Source: Clostridium sp. 1001275B_160808_H3
Lineage (GTDB): Bacteria; Bacillota; Clostridia; Clostridiales; Clostridiaceae
DNA length: 64,000 nt
Assembly: GCF_015550425.1 (NCBI RefSeq)
Contig: NZ_JADNAT010000002.1
Location: forward strand, 199,100 to 263,099
Direction: 5' to 3'
The notes below the pieces were generated by a model that was not told where the DNA came from, did not search any database, and saw only the letters and a list, made by a program, of their open reading frames with translations. The stretch's first letter is position 1, and the number at the start of each line of letters is the position of its first letter. The position numbers and the translations under genes were made by a program. Of the stretch, positions 18,917 through 27,137 are shown one piece after another.

Positions 18917-19969
18917 ATGACTATTTCTTTCTTTGAATTTATAGGACAAATAGTAGATAATCCGGCATTATTAATAACAGTAATTTTAACCTTAGGTGTA
19001 ATTTTAGTAAATGGATGGACAGATGCACCTAATGCTATTGCAACATGTGTATCTACGAGAGCAATAGGTCCTCGTGCCGCAATATTAATGGCAGCGGTTT
19101 TTAATTTTCTAGGAGTTTTTGTAATGACTATGGTAAATGCTAATGTAGCAATGACCATTTATAATATGGTGGACTTTGGAGGAGATTCTGGTGATGCTTT
19201 AGTTGCTTTATGTGCTTCATTATTTGCAATTGTTGTATGGGCAACTACAGCTTGGTATTTTGGAATTCCTACAAGTGAAAGCCATGCACTAATTGCTGGT
19301 ATATCAGGAGCAGCAATTGCGCTTCAAGGTGGACTTGGTGGTATTAACGGTGGAGAGTGGATAAAGGTAATTTATGGACTAGTACTTTCTACAGGGTTAG
19401 GTTTTGTAATGGGATGGATAACTGTTAAGATTACAGAATTGATTTTTAAAGGCTTTGATCGTAGAAAGACAAGTGGTTTCTTTAAATATTCTCAAATTGG
19501 CGGAGGAGCAGCAATGGCATTTATGCATGGAGCTCAAGATGGTCAAAAGTTTATGGGAGTATTCATGCTTGGAATATTCTTAGCAAATGGACAAGGCGCT
19601 GTTGAAAACTTTGTAATTCCAGTATGGCTAATGGTAATTTGTTCTTTAGTTATGGCTTTAGGTACTTCTATAGGAGGATATAAAATTATAAAAGCGGTTG
19701 GTATGGACATGGTTAAGTTGGAGCAATACCAAGGATTTTCAGCAGATTTAGCTGCAGCTGGATGTCTTCTTATTTCTTCAGTAACAGGAATTCCTGTAAG
19801 TACAACTCATACTAAAACAACTTCTATAATGGGAGTTGGTGCAGCAAAAAGATTAAGTTCTGTAAACTGGGGAGTTGTTAAAGAAATGGTTTGGACATGG
19901 ATTCTTACCTTCCCAGGCTGTGGTATTATCGGATTTTTAATGGCGAAGTTTTTCATTTGGATTTTTTAA
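18917..19969 (+). CDS. pit: inorganic phosphate transporter, PiT family
   Basis: A low-affinity phosphate:cation symporter in the cell membrane, 350 residues with about ten hydrophobic segments. The two PiT half-repeats are clear: GWTDAPNAIATCVSTR near residue 33 and MHGAQDGQKFMG near 200, with the paired motifs TSESHALIAG and VSTTHTKTT. It has a GGGG ribosome site and is followed 33 bases later by a DUF47/PhoU-like gene, the usual Pit partner. Pho-box-like repeats upstream suggest induction by phosphate starvation. Confidence 0.92.
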   Translation: MTISFFEFIGQIVDNPALLITVILTLGVILVNGWTDAPNAIATCVSTRAIGPRAAILMAAVFNFLGVFVMTMVNANVAMTIYNMVDFGGDSGDALVALCASLFAIVVWATTAWYFGIPTSESHALIAGISGAAIALQGGLGGINGGEWIKVIYGLVLSTGLGFVMGWITVKITELIFKGFDRRKTSGFFKYSQIGGGAAMAFMHGAQDGQKFMGVFMLGIFLANGQGAVENFVIPVWLMVICSLVMALGTSIGGYKIIKAVGMDMVKLEQYQGFSADLAAAGCLLISSVTGIPVSTTHTKTTSIMGVGAAKRLSSVNWGVVKEMVWTWILTFPGCGIIGFLMAKFFIWIF

Positions 19970-20002
19970 TAAAATATAAACTACAAAGGAGTAGGATTAA
20001 AA

Positions 20003-20626
20003 ATGGGAAGTAAAAAAGGAAATGATTATTTTGAAATGTTATCTGAGTTAGTAGATTATTCATGCAGTGCAGCAAATTTACTTCATGATACTTTATTAAA
20101 CTTTGATGTAAATGAAATAGAAAATAAAATAAGTGAAATGCATAAGATTGAACATGCAGCAGACTTAAAAAAACATGATATGATGAATAAATTACTTAAA
20201 GAATTTATTACACCTATCGAAAGAGGAGATATTGCAGAGTTAGCTCATGAAATTGATAATGTAACAGATGCTATAGAAGATATTTTAACAAGAATATATA
20301 TGTTTAATATTACTTCTATGAGAAAAGAAGCCTTAGATTTTGCTAATGTAATAATAAAACATTGTAATGAGTTAAAAGGATTAATGAAAGAATTCCGTAA
20401 CTATAAAAAGTCACAAGAAATACAAAAATTAATAGTAAATATAAATGGATTAGAAGAAGAAGGAGATAAGTTATATATTATGAGTATAAGAAATCTTTAT
20501 ACTACTTCAAAAGATTCTATAGAATTAATGACATGGACAGACACTTTTAAATATTTTGAAAGATGTTGTGATGCTTGTGAAACTGCAGCAAATGTAGTTG
20601 AAAGTGTAATAATGAAGAATTCATAA
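20003..20626 (+). CDS. DUF47/PhoU-like Pit accessory protein
   Basis: A 207-residue all-helical protein of the DUF47 family, distant from PhoU, that typically is encoded with pit and modulates phosphate uptake. The helical repeat with acidic metal-binding residues (E..AD..KH and EIDNVTDAIED) is visible. It follows pit in the same operon and ends at a bidirectional terminator. Confidence 0.88.
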   Translation: MGSKKGNDYFEMLSELVDYSCSAANLLHDTLLNFDVNEIENKISEMHKIEHAADLKKHDMMNKLLKEFITPIERGDIAELAHEIDNVTDAIEDILTRIYMFNITSMRKEALDFANVIIKHCNELKGLMKEFRNYKKSQEIQKLIVNINGLEEEGDKLYIMSIRNLYTTSKDSIELMTWTDTFKYFERCCDACETAANVVESVIMKNS

Positions 20627-20644
20627 TAAATTACATAAGAATAG

Positions 20645-20683
20645 AATAAGATAGGCTGTTGAAATCAAACAGCCTATCTTATT
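20645..20683. terminator. bidirectional terminator
   Basis: A perfect 16-bp stem (20645-20660 with 20668-20683) with a 7-base loop and A/T-rich flanks. It lies between convergent genes and covers the stop codon of the minus-strand gene. Confidence 0.8.
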
Positions 20684-21261
20684 GCTATTTTAAAATCATC
20701 TATTTTTTTACCTTTAGATGTTATTGCACTTACCTTAATGTATTCTTTATCTATATCTATAAGTAAAAAATGATATACAGCAATTGGGGGAACAACAACA
20801 CCGGATTTGCTTTTATACTTATCACGAAGCTTTTCACCGCCACCACCTGTAATTACTTGATAAATGTACTCTCTTTTTGAAGAAGAATTTATCATCCTTC
20901 TTGAATAGTTATGCTCATGGCCACAAAAAATTATATCAATATTACATTTCTCTACTATATTTAAAAAGTTATCTCTGTCAGTAGGATACAAATCAAGGCA
21001 ATGACCTAGATGAGCACCAGTTGGAAATGCTGGAGAATGAACAAAAAGAAGTTTGTTTTTATAACAGTCATATGAAATTTTCTCTAACCAATCAAGCTGA
21101 GCTTGGCTAATTTTATGAATTTCTCCATAATGAAATGAATTAAGTACTATAAGCCTAGTATCCTCAAAGTCTACGTAATAAACTGTTTTATTGTAACCAT
21201 CAAGAGTAGTATCAGTAGGAATTGAATTATCATAAAACTCACCAAAAACTATAAATCTCAT
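20674..21261 (-). CDS. metallophosphoesterase, N-terminally short, purple-acid-phosphatase-like
   Basis: A 195-residue protein with only the second half of the calcineurin-like phosphoesterase fold: a HSPAFPTGAH segment and CGHEHNYSR, followed by ITGGGGEKL. The first-half motifs that normally bind metal (D.H, GD..Y and GNHE) are missing, yet it has its own AAGGAG and ATG, only 26 bases after the kinase-like gene. It may be a truncated, inactive remnant or may need a partner. No signal peptide. Confidence 0.6.
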   Translation of the reverse strand: MRFIVFGEFYDNSIPTDTTLDGYNKTVYYVDFEDTRLIVLNSFHYGEIHKISQAQLDWLEKISYDCYKNKLLFVHSPAFPTGAHLGHCLDLYPTDRDNFLNIVEKCNIDIIFCGHEHNYSRRMINSSSKREYIYQVITGGGGEKLRDKYKSKSGVVVPPIAVYHFLLIDIDKEYIKVSAITSKGKKIDDFKIAIR

Positions 21262-21287
21262 TTTTTTCTCCTTAAAAAATAAATGAT

Positions 21288-21830
21288 TTACTTACAATAT
21301 TTTAACCATCTAGCATAAATTTCGGGTCTTTCAGTTTTAACAAAACTTAGAAATTCATCTTTATATCCAAGATCATATAACCCTTTAATGATTAAACTAG
21401 GATATAAACGTTTTTCCTTCATAGCCTTTGCAGTATCAATAAGTTTAATATCATTTAAAGGTGTTAAAAATATATGAAATAAAGCTGAATCTAATCGTGC
21501 ATATCCTATAGAATACATGGCTTCATAAAGTTCGATAATTTTATTTGATATATCTAGAGTGAGACAATGTGATGACAAATATTTATCTAATTCAATCCCA
21601 TCTATATATTCTCTTATAATATGTTTATCACCATATGAATAAATCTTAGGAAAATGTGAATTTGTTTGAGCCATAAGTAAAGTGTGGATTTCATCCTTAC
21701 AAGATTGTTTCTTTTTAAATATTTTAATACATTTTTTTGAATCTATTTTATATACTTTTCCTTGAGTTCCACTACCAAGTAATTGTAATTCATCTATATT
21801 TATTCCATCGTACAATTTAATTTTAATCAC
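21288..21830 (-). CDS. protein-kinase-fold protein (YrzF-like)
   Basis: A small kinase-like protein of 180 residues. A glycine loop (LGSGTQGKVYKI) near residue 17, a VAIK-like CIKIFK, a hinge REYIDG and a LIDTAKA segment in the DFG position suggest ATP binding, but the HRD loop is altered (RLDSALFHIFL), so catalytic activity is doubtful. Start GTG 21830 has a poor ribosome site. It sits between a membrane-protein gene and the phosphoesterase on the minus strand, probably in one unit. Confidence 0.6.
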   Translation of the reverse strand: MIKIKLYDGINIDELQLLGSGTQGKVYKIDSKKCIKIFKKKQSCKDEIHTLLMAQTNSHFPKIYSYGDKHIIREYIDGIELDKYLSSHCLTLDISNKIIELYEAMYSIGYARLDSALFHIFLTPLNDIKLIDTAKAMKEKRLYPSLIIKGLYDLGYKDEFLSFVKTERPEIYARWLKYCK

Positions 21831-21900
21831 CTAATTAAAAAAGTAATAACAATATTAATATATGAAAAATAATAAATTTGACTTACTTTATTTTAGTTTT

Positions 21901-22710
21901 CTATAATTCGATTTCCTCAGCATTTATTTTAAAATTTGCATCTTTATAGGACTTTTTAATATATGATGCAGATCCAATAAATGTTAAAAGATAACCAATG
22001 AGTAAATTTTTCATAAACTCACTTCTAATTGAAGGTTCTAATAAGAAATCTGGAACAGATCTTAATGCATCAAAGAATGTTATTTCATAATAGCTTTTAA
22101 ATTCTGAGTAAATATCTATAGCTAATGAAATATGATTAGCTAAATAAACCATAATTATAGTGATTATAGAAGTAATAATAACTCCTGTTATATTAAGTTT
22201 TCCACCTAGCAATTGATATCCTTTAATACAACATATAGCAATAGCTAGTCCAGCAATTGCTGCTATATAATTCATTTGGTATATTAATATCCAAACTAAA
22301 GATCCAAGTAGGGCACCTATAAATCCACCTACTATTCCACCAACTATATTGTTTCTTACATTTTGAAGATTATTTTGATTTTCACTGATAGCATTTTTGA
22401 TTTCTAATTGACAATTCTTACAGCAAGGAATAACAGTATTACCTAGTAAAAATGCTGATACTTCCGTATTTTCTCCACAAGAGCTACATCCAGTAATAAA
22501 GTTATTCATAATAGAAAAATCAATAAGTTTATTTAATATAGATAATATAATCTCTGGATCTCTATATTTTTTAGAACCTGGATTATATTGTAGCTGAATA
22601 CTAGAAGGTTTATAAGAAGCATAATTAAGTTTTTTATATTCTTTTGTTAAATCATTAAGAAAAGAGTTAATTTTATCTCCCTCAAATTCATTATTAAGTA
22701 CTCCTTTCAT
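21901..22710 (-). CDS. membrane protein with N-terminal cysteine pairs
   Basis: A 269-residue protein of unknown function. The N-terminal about 110 residues are soluble, with two cysteine pairs (CSSC near 80, CCKNC near 105) that could bind zinc. The rest has about four hydrophobic segments, including a Gly-rich VGGIVGGFIGALLG. It begins the minus-strand group with the kinase-like and phosphoesterase genes. The ribosome site before ATG 22710 is weak. Confidence 0.55.
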   Translation of the reverse strand: MKGVLNNEFEGDKINSFLNDLTKEYKKLNYASYKPSSIQLQYNPGSKKYRDPEIILSILNKLIDFSIMNNFITGCSSCGENTEVSAFLLGNTVIPCCKNCQLEIKNAISENQNNLQNVRNNIVGGIVGGFIGALLGSLVWILIYQMNYIAAIAGLAIAICCIKGYQLLGGKLNITGVIITSIITIIMVYLANHISLAIDIYSEFKSYYEITFFDALRSVPDFLLEPSIRSEFMKNLLIGYLLTFIGSASYIKKSYKDANFKINAEEIEL

Positions 22711-22869
22711 TTTATATTCTTAAATTATTCATCATTATACCAATAATTGGGTCGATTATAAAATAATAAGTATAATTCTATAATAATTCATATTTACCAT
22801 ATAAAATCAATATTATATAATTTATGTAATACTAAGCAAAGAAGTGAATATTTAAAAGGAGGTTTTTTT

Positions 22870-23499
22870 ATGTCTAAAAATTTAGGACCTAATCCAAATG
22901 ATATATATCCAAATGAAAATATTAAAACTGTATGTTTTATAAAAAACACTATAAAAAATCCTAATATTGAAGTTGGAGATTATTCGTATTTCTCAGGAGA
23001 AGACTTTGAAAAGCATGTAACTCATCATTATGAGTTTATTGGTGATAAGTTAGTTATAGGGAAATTTTGTGCTATTGCAAGTGGGGTAGAATTTATTATG
23101 AATGGTGCAAATCATAGAATGAATAGTGTAACTACTTATCCATTTAATATTATGGGGAATGGATGGGAAAAATCAACTCCTGCAATAGAAGATTTACCTT
23201 ATAAGGGGGATACTATAGTAGGAAATGATGTCTGGATAGGAGAAAATGTAACTATAATGCCAGGTGTCAAAATTGGAGATGGGGCTATTATAGCAGCTAA
23301 TTCAGTTGTTGCAAAAAATGTTGACTCATATAGTATTGTAGGAGGAAATCCTGCTACATTTATAAAGAAAAGATTTGATGATGAGTTAATAGAATATCTT
23401 TTAGAATTAAAGTGGTGGAACTGGTCTAAAGAAAAGATATTTGAGAATCTGGAAGTATTATGTAGTTCTGATTTAAATAGGATAAGAAGTATAGAATAA
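22870..23499 (+). CDS. Vat-like xenobiotic acetyltransferase (left-handed beta-helix)
   Basis: An acetyl-CoA-dependent O-acetyltransferase of 209 residues with hexapeptide repeats (IGKFCAI, then VGNDVWIGENVTIMPGVKIGDG). It closely resembles recalled streptogramin A acetyltransferases such as VatD: the YPFN.MGNGWEK segment, NGANH with the proposed catalytic His at residue 82, and the C-terminal WWNW. Strong AAAAGGAGG precedes ATG. Chromosomal relatives of Vat in clostridia may act on other acceptors, so resistance is inferred, not shown. Neighbours give no hint of a mobile element. Confidence 0.8.
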   Translation: MSKNLGPNPNDIYPNENIKTVCFIKNTIKNPNIEVGDYSYFSGEDFEKHVTHHYEFIGDKLVIGKFCAIASGVEFIMNGANHRMNSVTTYPFNIMGNGWEKSTPAIEDLPYKGDTIVGNDVWIGENVTIMPGVKIGDGAIIAANSVVAKNVDSYSIVGGNPATFIKKRFDDELIEYLLELKWWNWSKEKIFENLEVLCSSDLNRIRSIE

Positions 23500-23650
23500 A
23501 GAATATAAAAAGTGGTATTAGAAAATTTGGATATACAATAGTATTATCTAGATAAACTTTGTTTCTAATAATATTAAATAAAATAATGTATAAGCTATAG
23601 TTAAATATTAATTGTTAAGAGTTATAGAATATATACTAATATATTTTAAC

Positions 23651-23689
23651 ATACTATATCTGTATCAATTTTGAAAGGAGATATAGTAT
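23651..23689 (+). promoter_or_regulatory. hairpin over ribosome site and start codon of the HMA gene
   Basis: ATACTATATCT (23651-23661) is the exact complement of 23679-23689. The loop holds most of the AAAGGAG site and the 3' arm includes the AT of the start codon at 23688, so the fold would hide the start. The same palindrome could instead be a protein operator. Confidence 0.5.
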
Positions 23690-23891
23690 GGAAAGATTAC
23701 ATTGCAAGATTAATGGAATAGCTAATGAAAATATGAAAACGCAACTAAAAAATTCATTAGAAAAAGTTGAAGGTGTTAATCAAGTTTGTGTTGATATGGC
23801 AAGAGGTTCTGTTGAAGTTATGTACAATAAACCAGCTACACAACAAGGAATAAGAGCTTGTATAGAAAATACAGGACATACAATTGAATAA
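23688..23891 (+). CDS. HMA-fold protein lacking the CxxC metal motif
   Basis: A 67-residue ferredoxin-like protein of the heavy-metal-associated family (KINGIANENMK...LEKVEGVNQVCVD, then VEVMYN and the end TGHTIE). In CopZ-type chaperones the first loop reads GM.C..C; here it is GIANENM, with both Cys replaced, so normal copper binding is unlikely. One Cys remains at residue 6 in the first strand. Role unknown; the start is within a hairpin. Confidence 0.75.
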   Translation: MERLHCKINGIANENMKTQLKNSLEKVEGVNQVCVDMARGSVEVMYNKPATQQGIRACIENTGHTIE

Positions 23892-23900
23892 TTAGTAAGA

Positions 23901-23943
23901 AAAGTAGTCTATAATTAATGAAAGCATAGACTACTTTATTTTA
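23901..23943. terminator. bidirectional terminator
   Basis: Stem AAAGTAGTCTAT (23901-23912) with ATAGACTACTTT (23926-23937), T-rich on both sides, between the convergent HMA and LysR genes. Confidence 0.8.
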
Positions 23944-23956
23944 ATATTTATATGAA

Positions 23957-24832
23957 TTAAATAGATGAAATAACAAATTCTTTAAATATTTTTGCTATAG
24001 GGGACATATAAGCATCTTTAAGCCATCCCATATAAATAGTTTTATCTTTAATTTTTTCTTTTATCTTCAAGATAGAAACAGAATTTGTGTTGATAATTGG
24101 TGTGTTTGGAACTATTGATATTCCAGCGCCTGCCGCAACTAAACCTTCTAGCATACTTGCTTCACTAGGTCTTATTGATATTTTAGGAATATAACCTAAG
24201 AATTCAGAGTATGAAATCATCTTATCTTTACTATCTATGCAAAAAGCAACAAAGGATTCATTTTCTAATTCTTTTAAAGATACTTCGGATCTATTTGAAA
24301 GATAATGATTTTTAGGAACTATTAAAACATATTCTTCACTTCTTATAGCAATTGATTCAATTTCAGAAGGTATATTAGAATGTTCAATACATTCATAAAA
24401 TCCTAAATCTATTTTTCCAGATTTTAAATCACCTATTATATTTTTTACTGATTCATAATTAAATTGAAATTTAGTATTTGGATTTTTATTTAAGAAATCG
24501 CTTATTATAAAAGGCATAAAATATGTTCCTATACTAGATGTAGAAGATATAGAAATACTACCAGTATTAGGATTTATTATTTCTTGTAACTCTTTTATAC
24601 CTTTGTTTATCTCAACTAGTGCAGCATTTGTATGAATCAAAAACATTTTTCCAAACCTTGTTAATTTAATATTACGACCACTTTTTTCAAATAGAGGAAC
24701 TTCTAATTCTTCTTCAAGTTTTGAAATTGCCTTACTCAAAGCAGGCTGGCTTACTGATAATAAATTAGATGCAGTTGTAAAATTTTCAGTTTCAGCTATT
24801 GTTTTAAAGTATTCTAATTGTTGTAAGTTCAT
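23957..24832 (-). CDS. LysR family transcriptional regulator
   Basis: A 291-residue LysR regulator. The N-terminal winged helix-turn-helix (about 1-60, QQLEYFKTIAETENFTTAS...SQPALSKAI) binds DNA and the C-terminal part (about 90-290) is the ligand-binding domain. It is divergent from the ferredoxin-nitroreductase gene, 320 bases away, with a perfect palindrome between, so it most likely controls that gene. Ligand unknown. Confidence 0.88.
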   Translation of the reverse strand: MNLQQLEYFKTIAETENFTTASNLLSVSQPALSKAISKLEEELEVPLFEKSGRNIKLTRFGKMFLIHTNAALVEINKGIKELQEIINPNTGSISISSTSSIGTYFMPFIISDFLNKNPNTKFQFNYESVKNIIGDLKSGKIDLGFYECIEHSNIPSEIESIAIRSEEYVLIVPKNHYLSNRSEVSLKELENESFVAFCIDSKDKMISYSEFLGYIPKISIRPSEASMLEGLVAAGAGISIVPNTPIINTNSVSILKIKEKIKDKTIYMGWLKDAYMSPIAKIFKEFVISSI

Positions 24833-24996
24833 TTTATTCTCCTTAAGATAAAGTATATGATTATATTTATAAGATTAGTTAATCTAATTTAAATTTACAA
24901 GGCAGTTTAAAAACTTATTAGCTAATGGAATTATAAAAGAAAATTAATGTAGCAAAAGTATAGTACTTTTTAAGGTTATAGTAATCATATAAAAAT

Positions 24997-25013
24997 TATA
25001 ACTATTAGTTATA
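24997..25013. promoter_or_regulatory. 8-1-8 perfect palindrome, likely LysR site
   Basis: TATAACTATTAGTTATA is a perfect interrupted palindrome that meets the LysR T-N11-A type. It lies between the divergent LysR gene and the nitroreductase gene. Apart from it and AT-rich sequence the 320-base intergenic region shows nothing clear. Confidence 0.55.
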
Positions 25014-25153
25014 GTTTTATGAAAATTATCAATTAGACATATGTTATTTTATAATGATATAATCACAATATAAAATTTTGGATTTAATTTAATATGATAA
25101 ATAATTATAAAATTTATTTATAGTTATGTCAAAAGAAAATGGGGGAATATATT

Positions 25154-25978
25154 ATGATGAAAGTAGATAAAGAAAAATGTATTGGATGTAGTTTATGTAT
25201 TAATGATTGTATAGTAAGAGGAGATATAAATCTAGTTGATGGGAAAGCTAATATAAATAATATTACGTGTTTTAAATGCGGTCATTGCATAGCAGTCTGT
25301 CCTAAAAATGCAGTGTCAACAGATGAATACAATATGGATGAAGTAAAAGACTATAATAAAGAAGAATTTGAATTAAATGAGGATAATTTACTTAACTTTA
25401 TTAAATTTAGAAGAAGTGTAAGAAATTTTAAAAATAAAGATGTAGAAACTGAAAAACTATTAAAAATTATAGAAGCAGGTAGATTTACTCAAACAGGAAG
25501 CAATAGTCAAGGTGTATCTTATATAGTTATAAAAGATGGAATTGATAAATTAAGAGAAATGGCTTTAGAAAGTTTAAATCAAATGGGGAAAGGGATACTT
25601 AATAATTTAACAGAAGAGACTATGAAGCTTAAAAATTATGCAGAGATGTGGGTACAAATGTATGAAGATTGTAAAGTAGATCCGAAAAAAGGTGATAGAT
25701 TATTCTTTAATGCCCCAGCATTAATACTTGTAGTATCTAATTCACAAGTAGATGGAGCACTTGCATCTTCAAACATGGAGCTTATGACTAATGCATTAGG
25801 ACTTGGAACATTCTTTAGTGGTTTCTTTATTAGAGCAGCACAAGGAAATAAAAAGATAATGGATTATTTAGGTTTAGATGAAAGTAAACAAATTGTAACT
25901 TGTATGGTTATTGGATATCCTAATATAAAGTATTTAAGAACTACCCCAAGGAAAAATGCAGAAATAATTTGGAGATAA
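25154..25978 (+). CDS. ferredoxin-nitroreductase fusion oxidoreductase
   Basis: A 274-residue redox protein with two domains: an N-terminal 2[4Fe-4S] ferredoxin (CIGCSLCINDC near residues 10-20 and CFKCGHCIAVCP near 41-52) and an FMN nitroreductase domain (about 85-270; RRSVRNFKN near its start). It may move electrons from ferredoxin clusters to FMN for reduction of nitro or other unsaturated substrates. The frame is open to ATG 25139, but GGGGGA at 25141-25146 points to ATG 25154. Likely regulated by the divergent LysR protein. Confidence 0.82.
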   Translation: MMKVDKEKCIGCSLCINDCIVRGDINLVDGKANINNITCFKCGHCIAVCPKNAVSTDEYNMDEVKDYNKEEFELNEDNLLNFIKFRRSVRNFKNKDVETEKLLKIIEAGRFTQTGSNSQGVSYIVIKDGIDKLREMALESLNQMGKGILNNLTEETMKLKNYAEMWVQMYEDCKVDPKKGDRLFFNAPALILVVSNSQVDGALASSNMELMTNALGLGTFFSGFFIRAAQGNKKIMDYLGLDESKQIVTCMVIGYPNIKYLRTTPRKNAEIIWR

Positions 25979-26032
25979 TTAAAAATATACAAATAATCAA
26001 TTAAAATATCTATACAGTAAGGAGGAAGAGAA

Positions 26033-26680
26033 GTGAAAGTTGAAATTTGGTCAGATATATTTTGTCCATTTTGTTATATAGGAAAACGCAAATTTGAAGC
26101 AGCTTTAGAAAACTTTGAGAAAAAGGAAGATGTAGAAGTTATATATCGTAGTTTTGAATTAAATCCTGGTGCAGAAAAGCACAATGATAAGAACATACAT
26201 GAACTTATTGCTAGTAAGTATGGGATTACTTATGAAGAGGCTAAGTTAAATAATGATAATATAGTAAGACAAGCAAAAGAATTAGGATTAGAATATAATT
26301 TTGATACTTTAATACCGACAAACTCTTTTGATGCTCATAGAATGATTCATTTTGCAAAAGAATATGGTAAGATGGAGGAAATGACAGAAGCTTTATTTAA
26401 AGCATATTTTACAGATTCTAAAAACGTAAGTGATTTTAATACATTGGCTGAAATAGCAGAGAGTGTTGGATTAAATAAAGAAGAAGCAATAAATGTATTA
26501 AATAGTAATAAATATAGTGATTTAGTAAGAGGCGATGAAGAACTGGCAGGGCGTTATGGAATAAATGCAGTACCATTCTTTATATTCAATGAAAAGTTTA
26601 CAGTATCAGGAGCTCAACCAACAGAAATATTTTTACGAGCTCTAAACAAAGTTGCTGAAGAGGAAAATTCTTTAACTTAA
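26033..26680 (+). CDS. DsbA-family thioredoxin-like oxidoreductase (FrnE-like)
   Basis: A 215-residue cytosolic thioredoxin-fold protein with a CPFC active site at about residues 11-14 (SDIFCPFCYIGKRKF) and the cis-Pro region AVPFFIF near residue 177. This is the FrnE/HCCA-isomerase-like branch of DsbA proteins, which acts as an oxidoreductase or isomerase in the cytosol. Start GTG 26033 follows GGAGG. It may share a transcript with the nitroreductase upstream (54-base gap). Confidence 0.82.
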   Translation: MKVEIWSDIFCPFCYIGKRKFEAALENFEKKEDVEVIYRSFELNPGAEKHNDKNIHELIASKYGITYEEAKLNNDNIVRQAKELGLEYNFDTLIPTNSFDAHRMIHFAKEYGKMEEMTEALFKAYFTDSKNVSDFNTLAEIAESVGLNKEEAINVLNSNKYSDLVRGDEELAGRYGINAVPFFIFNEKFTVSGAQPTEIFLRALNKVAEEENSLT

Positions 26681-26750
26681 TAAAAGCTTACAAATTACAT
26701 TATGACAATCAAAGAGATGTATAAAAATAAATTCTAGTGCAGTTGATACA

Positions 26751-26786
26751 AAGGAAGCTCGAAATAAATTAGAGCTTCCTTTTTTA
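26751..26786 (+). terminator. intrinsic terminator after the DsbA-like gene
   Basis: Perfect 10-bp stem AAGGAAGCTC/GAGCTTCCTT followed by TTTT. Confidence 0.85.
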
Positions 26787-26935
26787 CAAATAATATTAAA
26801 AATATTTAGTTTTATGCATATGTAAATAATAGATAAAAAATTATATTTAAAAATTACTTTAAGTAAATAAAATAAATAACTTAAAGGATATAACGTTTTG
26901 TGATACCATTTAGAAAAAATTAATATATAAGCATA

Positions 26936-26966
26936 AAGGGGGTCGCGTTTCGCGACCCCTTTTGTA
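26936..26966 (+). terminator. orphan GC-rich terminator hairpin
   Basis: A GGGGTCGCG/CGCGACCCC stem with a TTT loop, flanked by AAA and TTTT. It is by far the most GC-rich element of the intergenic DNA, and the only gene upstream already has a terminator. It could end a small RNA transcribed from the preceding 150 bases. Confidence 0.55.
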
Positions 26967-27137
26967 AAAATAAGAGATTAACTTTTTCAAGGTAATAAAG
27001 CTTACTTAAAATTGAATAAATTTCACATTAAATATATTTCTGATACTACGTCTTTTACTTTCGCAATAAATTAAGTAATTTTCAAACTTATTTGGAATAA
27101 ACATTATAATAGATATTTATTAAATGGAGAGTTTTTA

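Larger units (their letters stand above)
26681..27137. other. 457-base intergenic region
   Basis: It contains the terminator of the DsbA-like gene (26751-26786) and, 150 bases later, an orphan GC-rich hairpin (26936-26966). No coding sequence was recognised. Confidence 0.5.
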
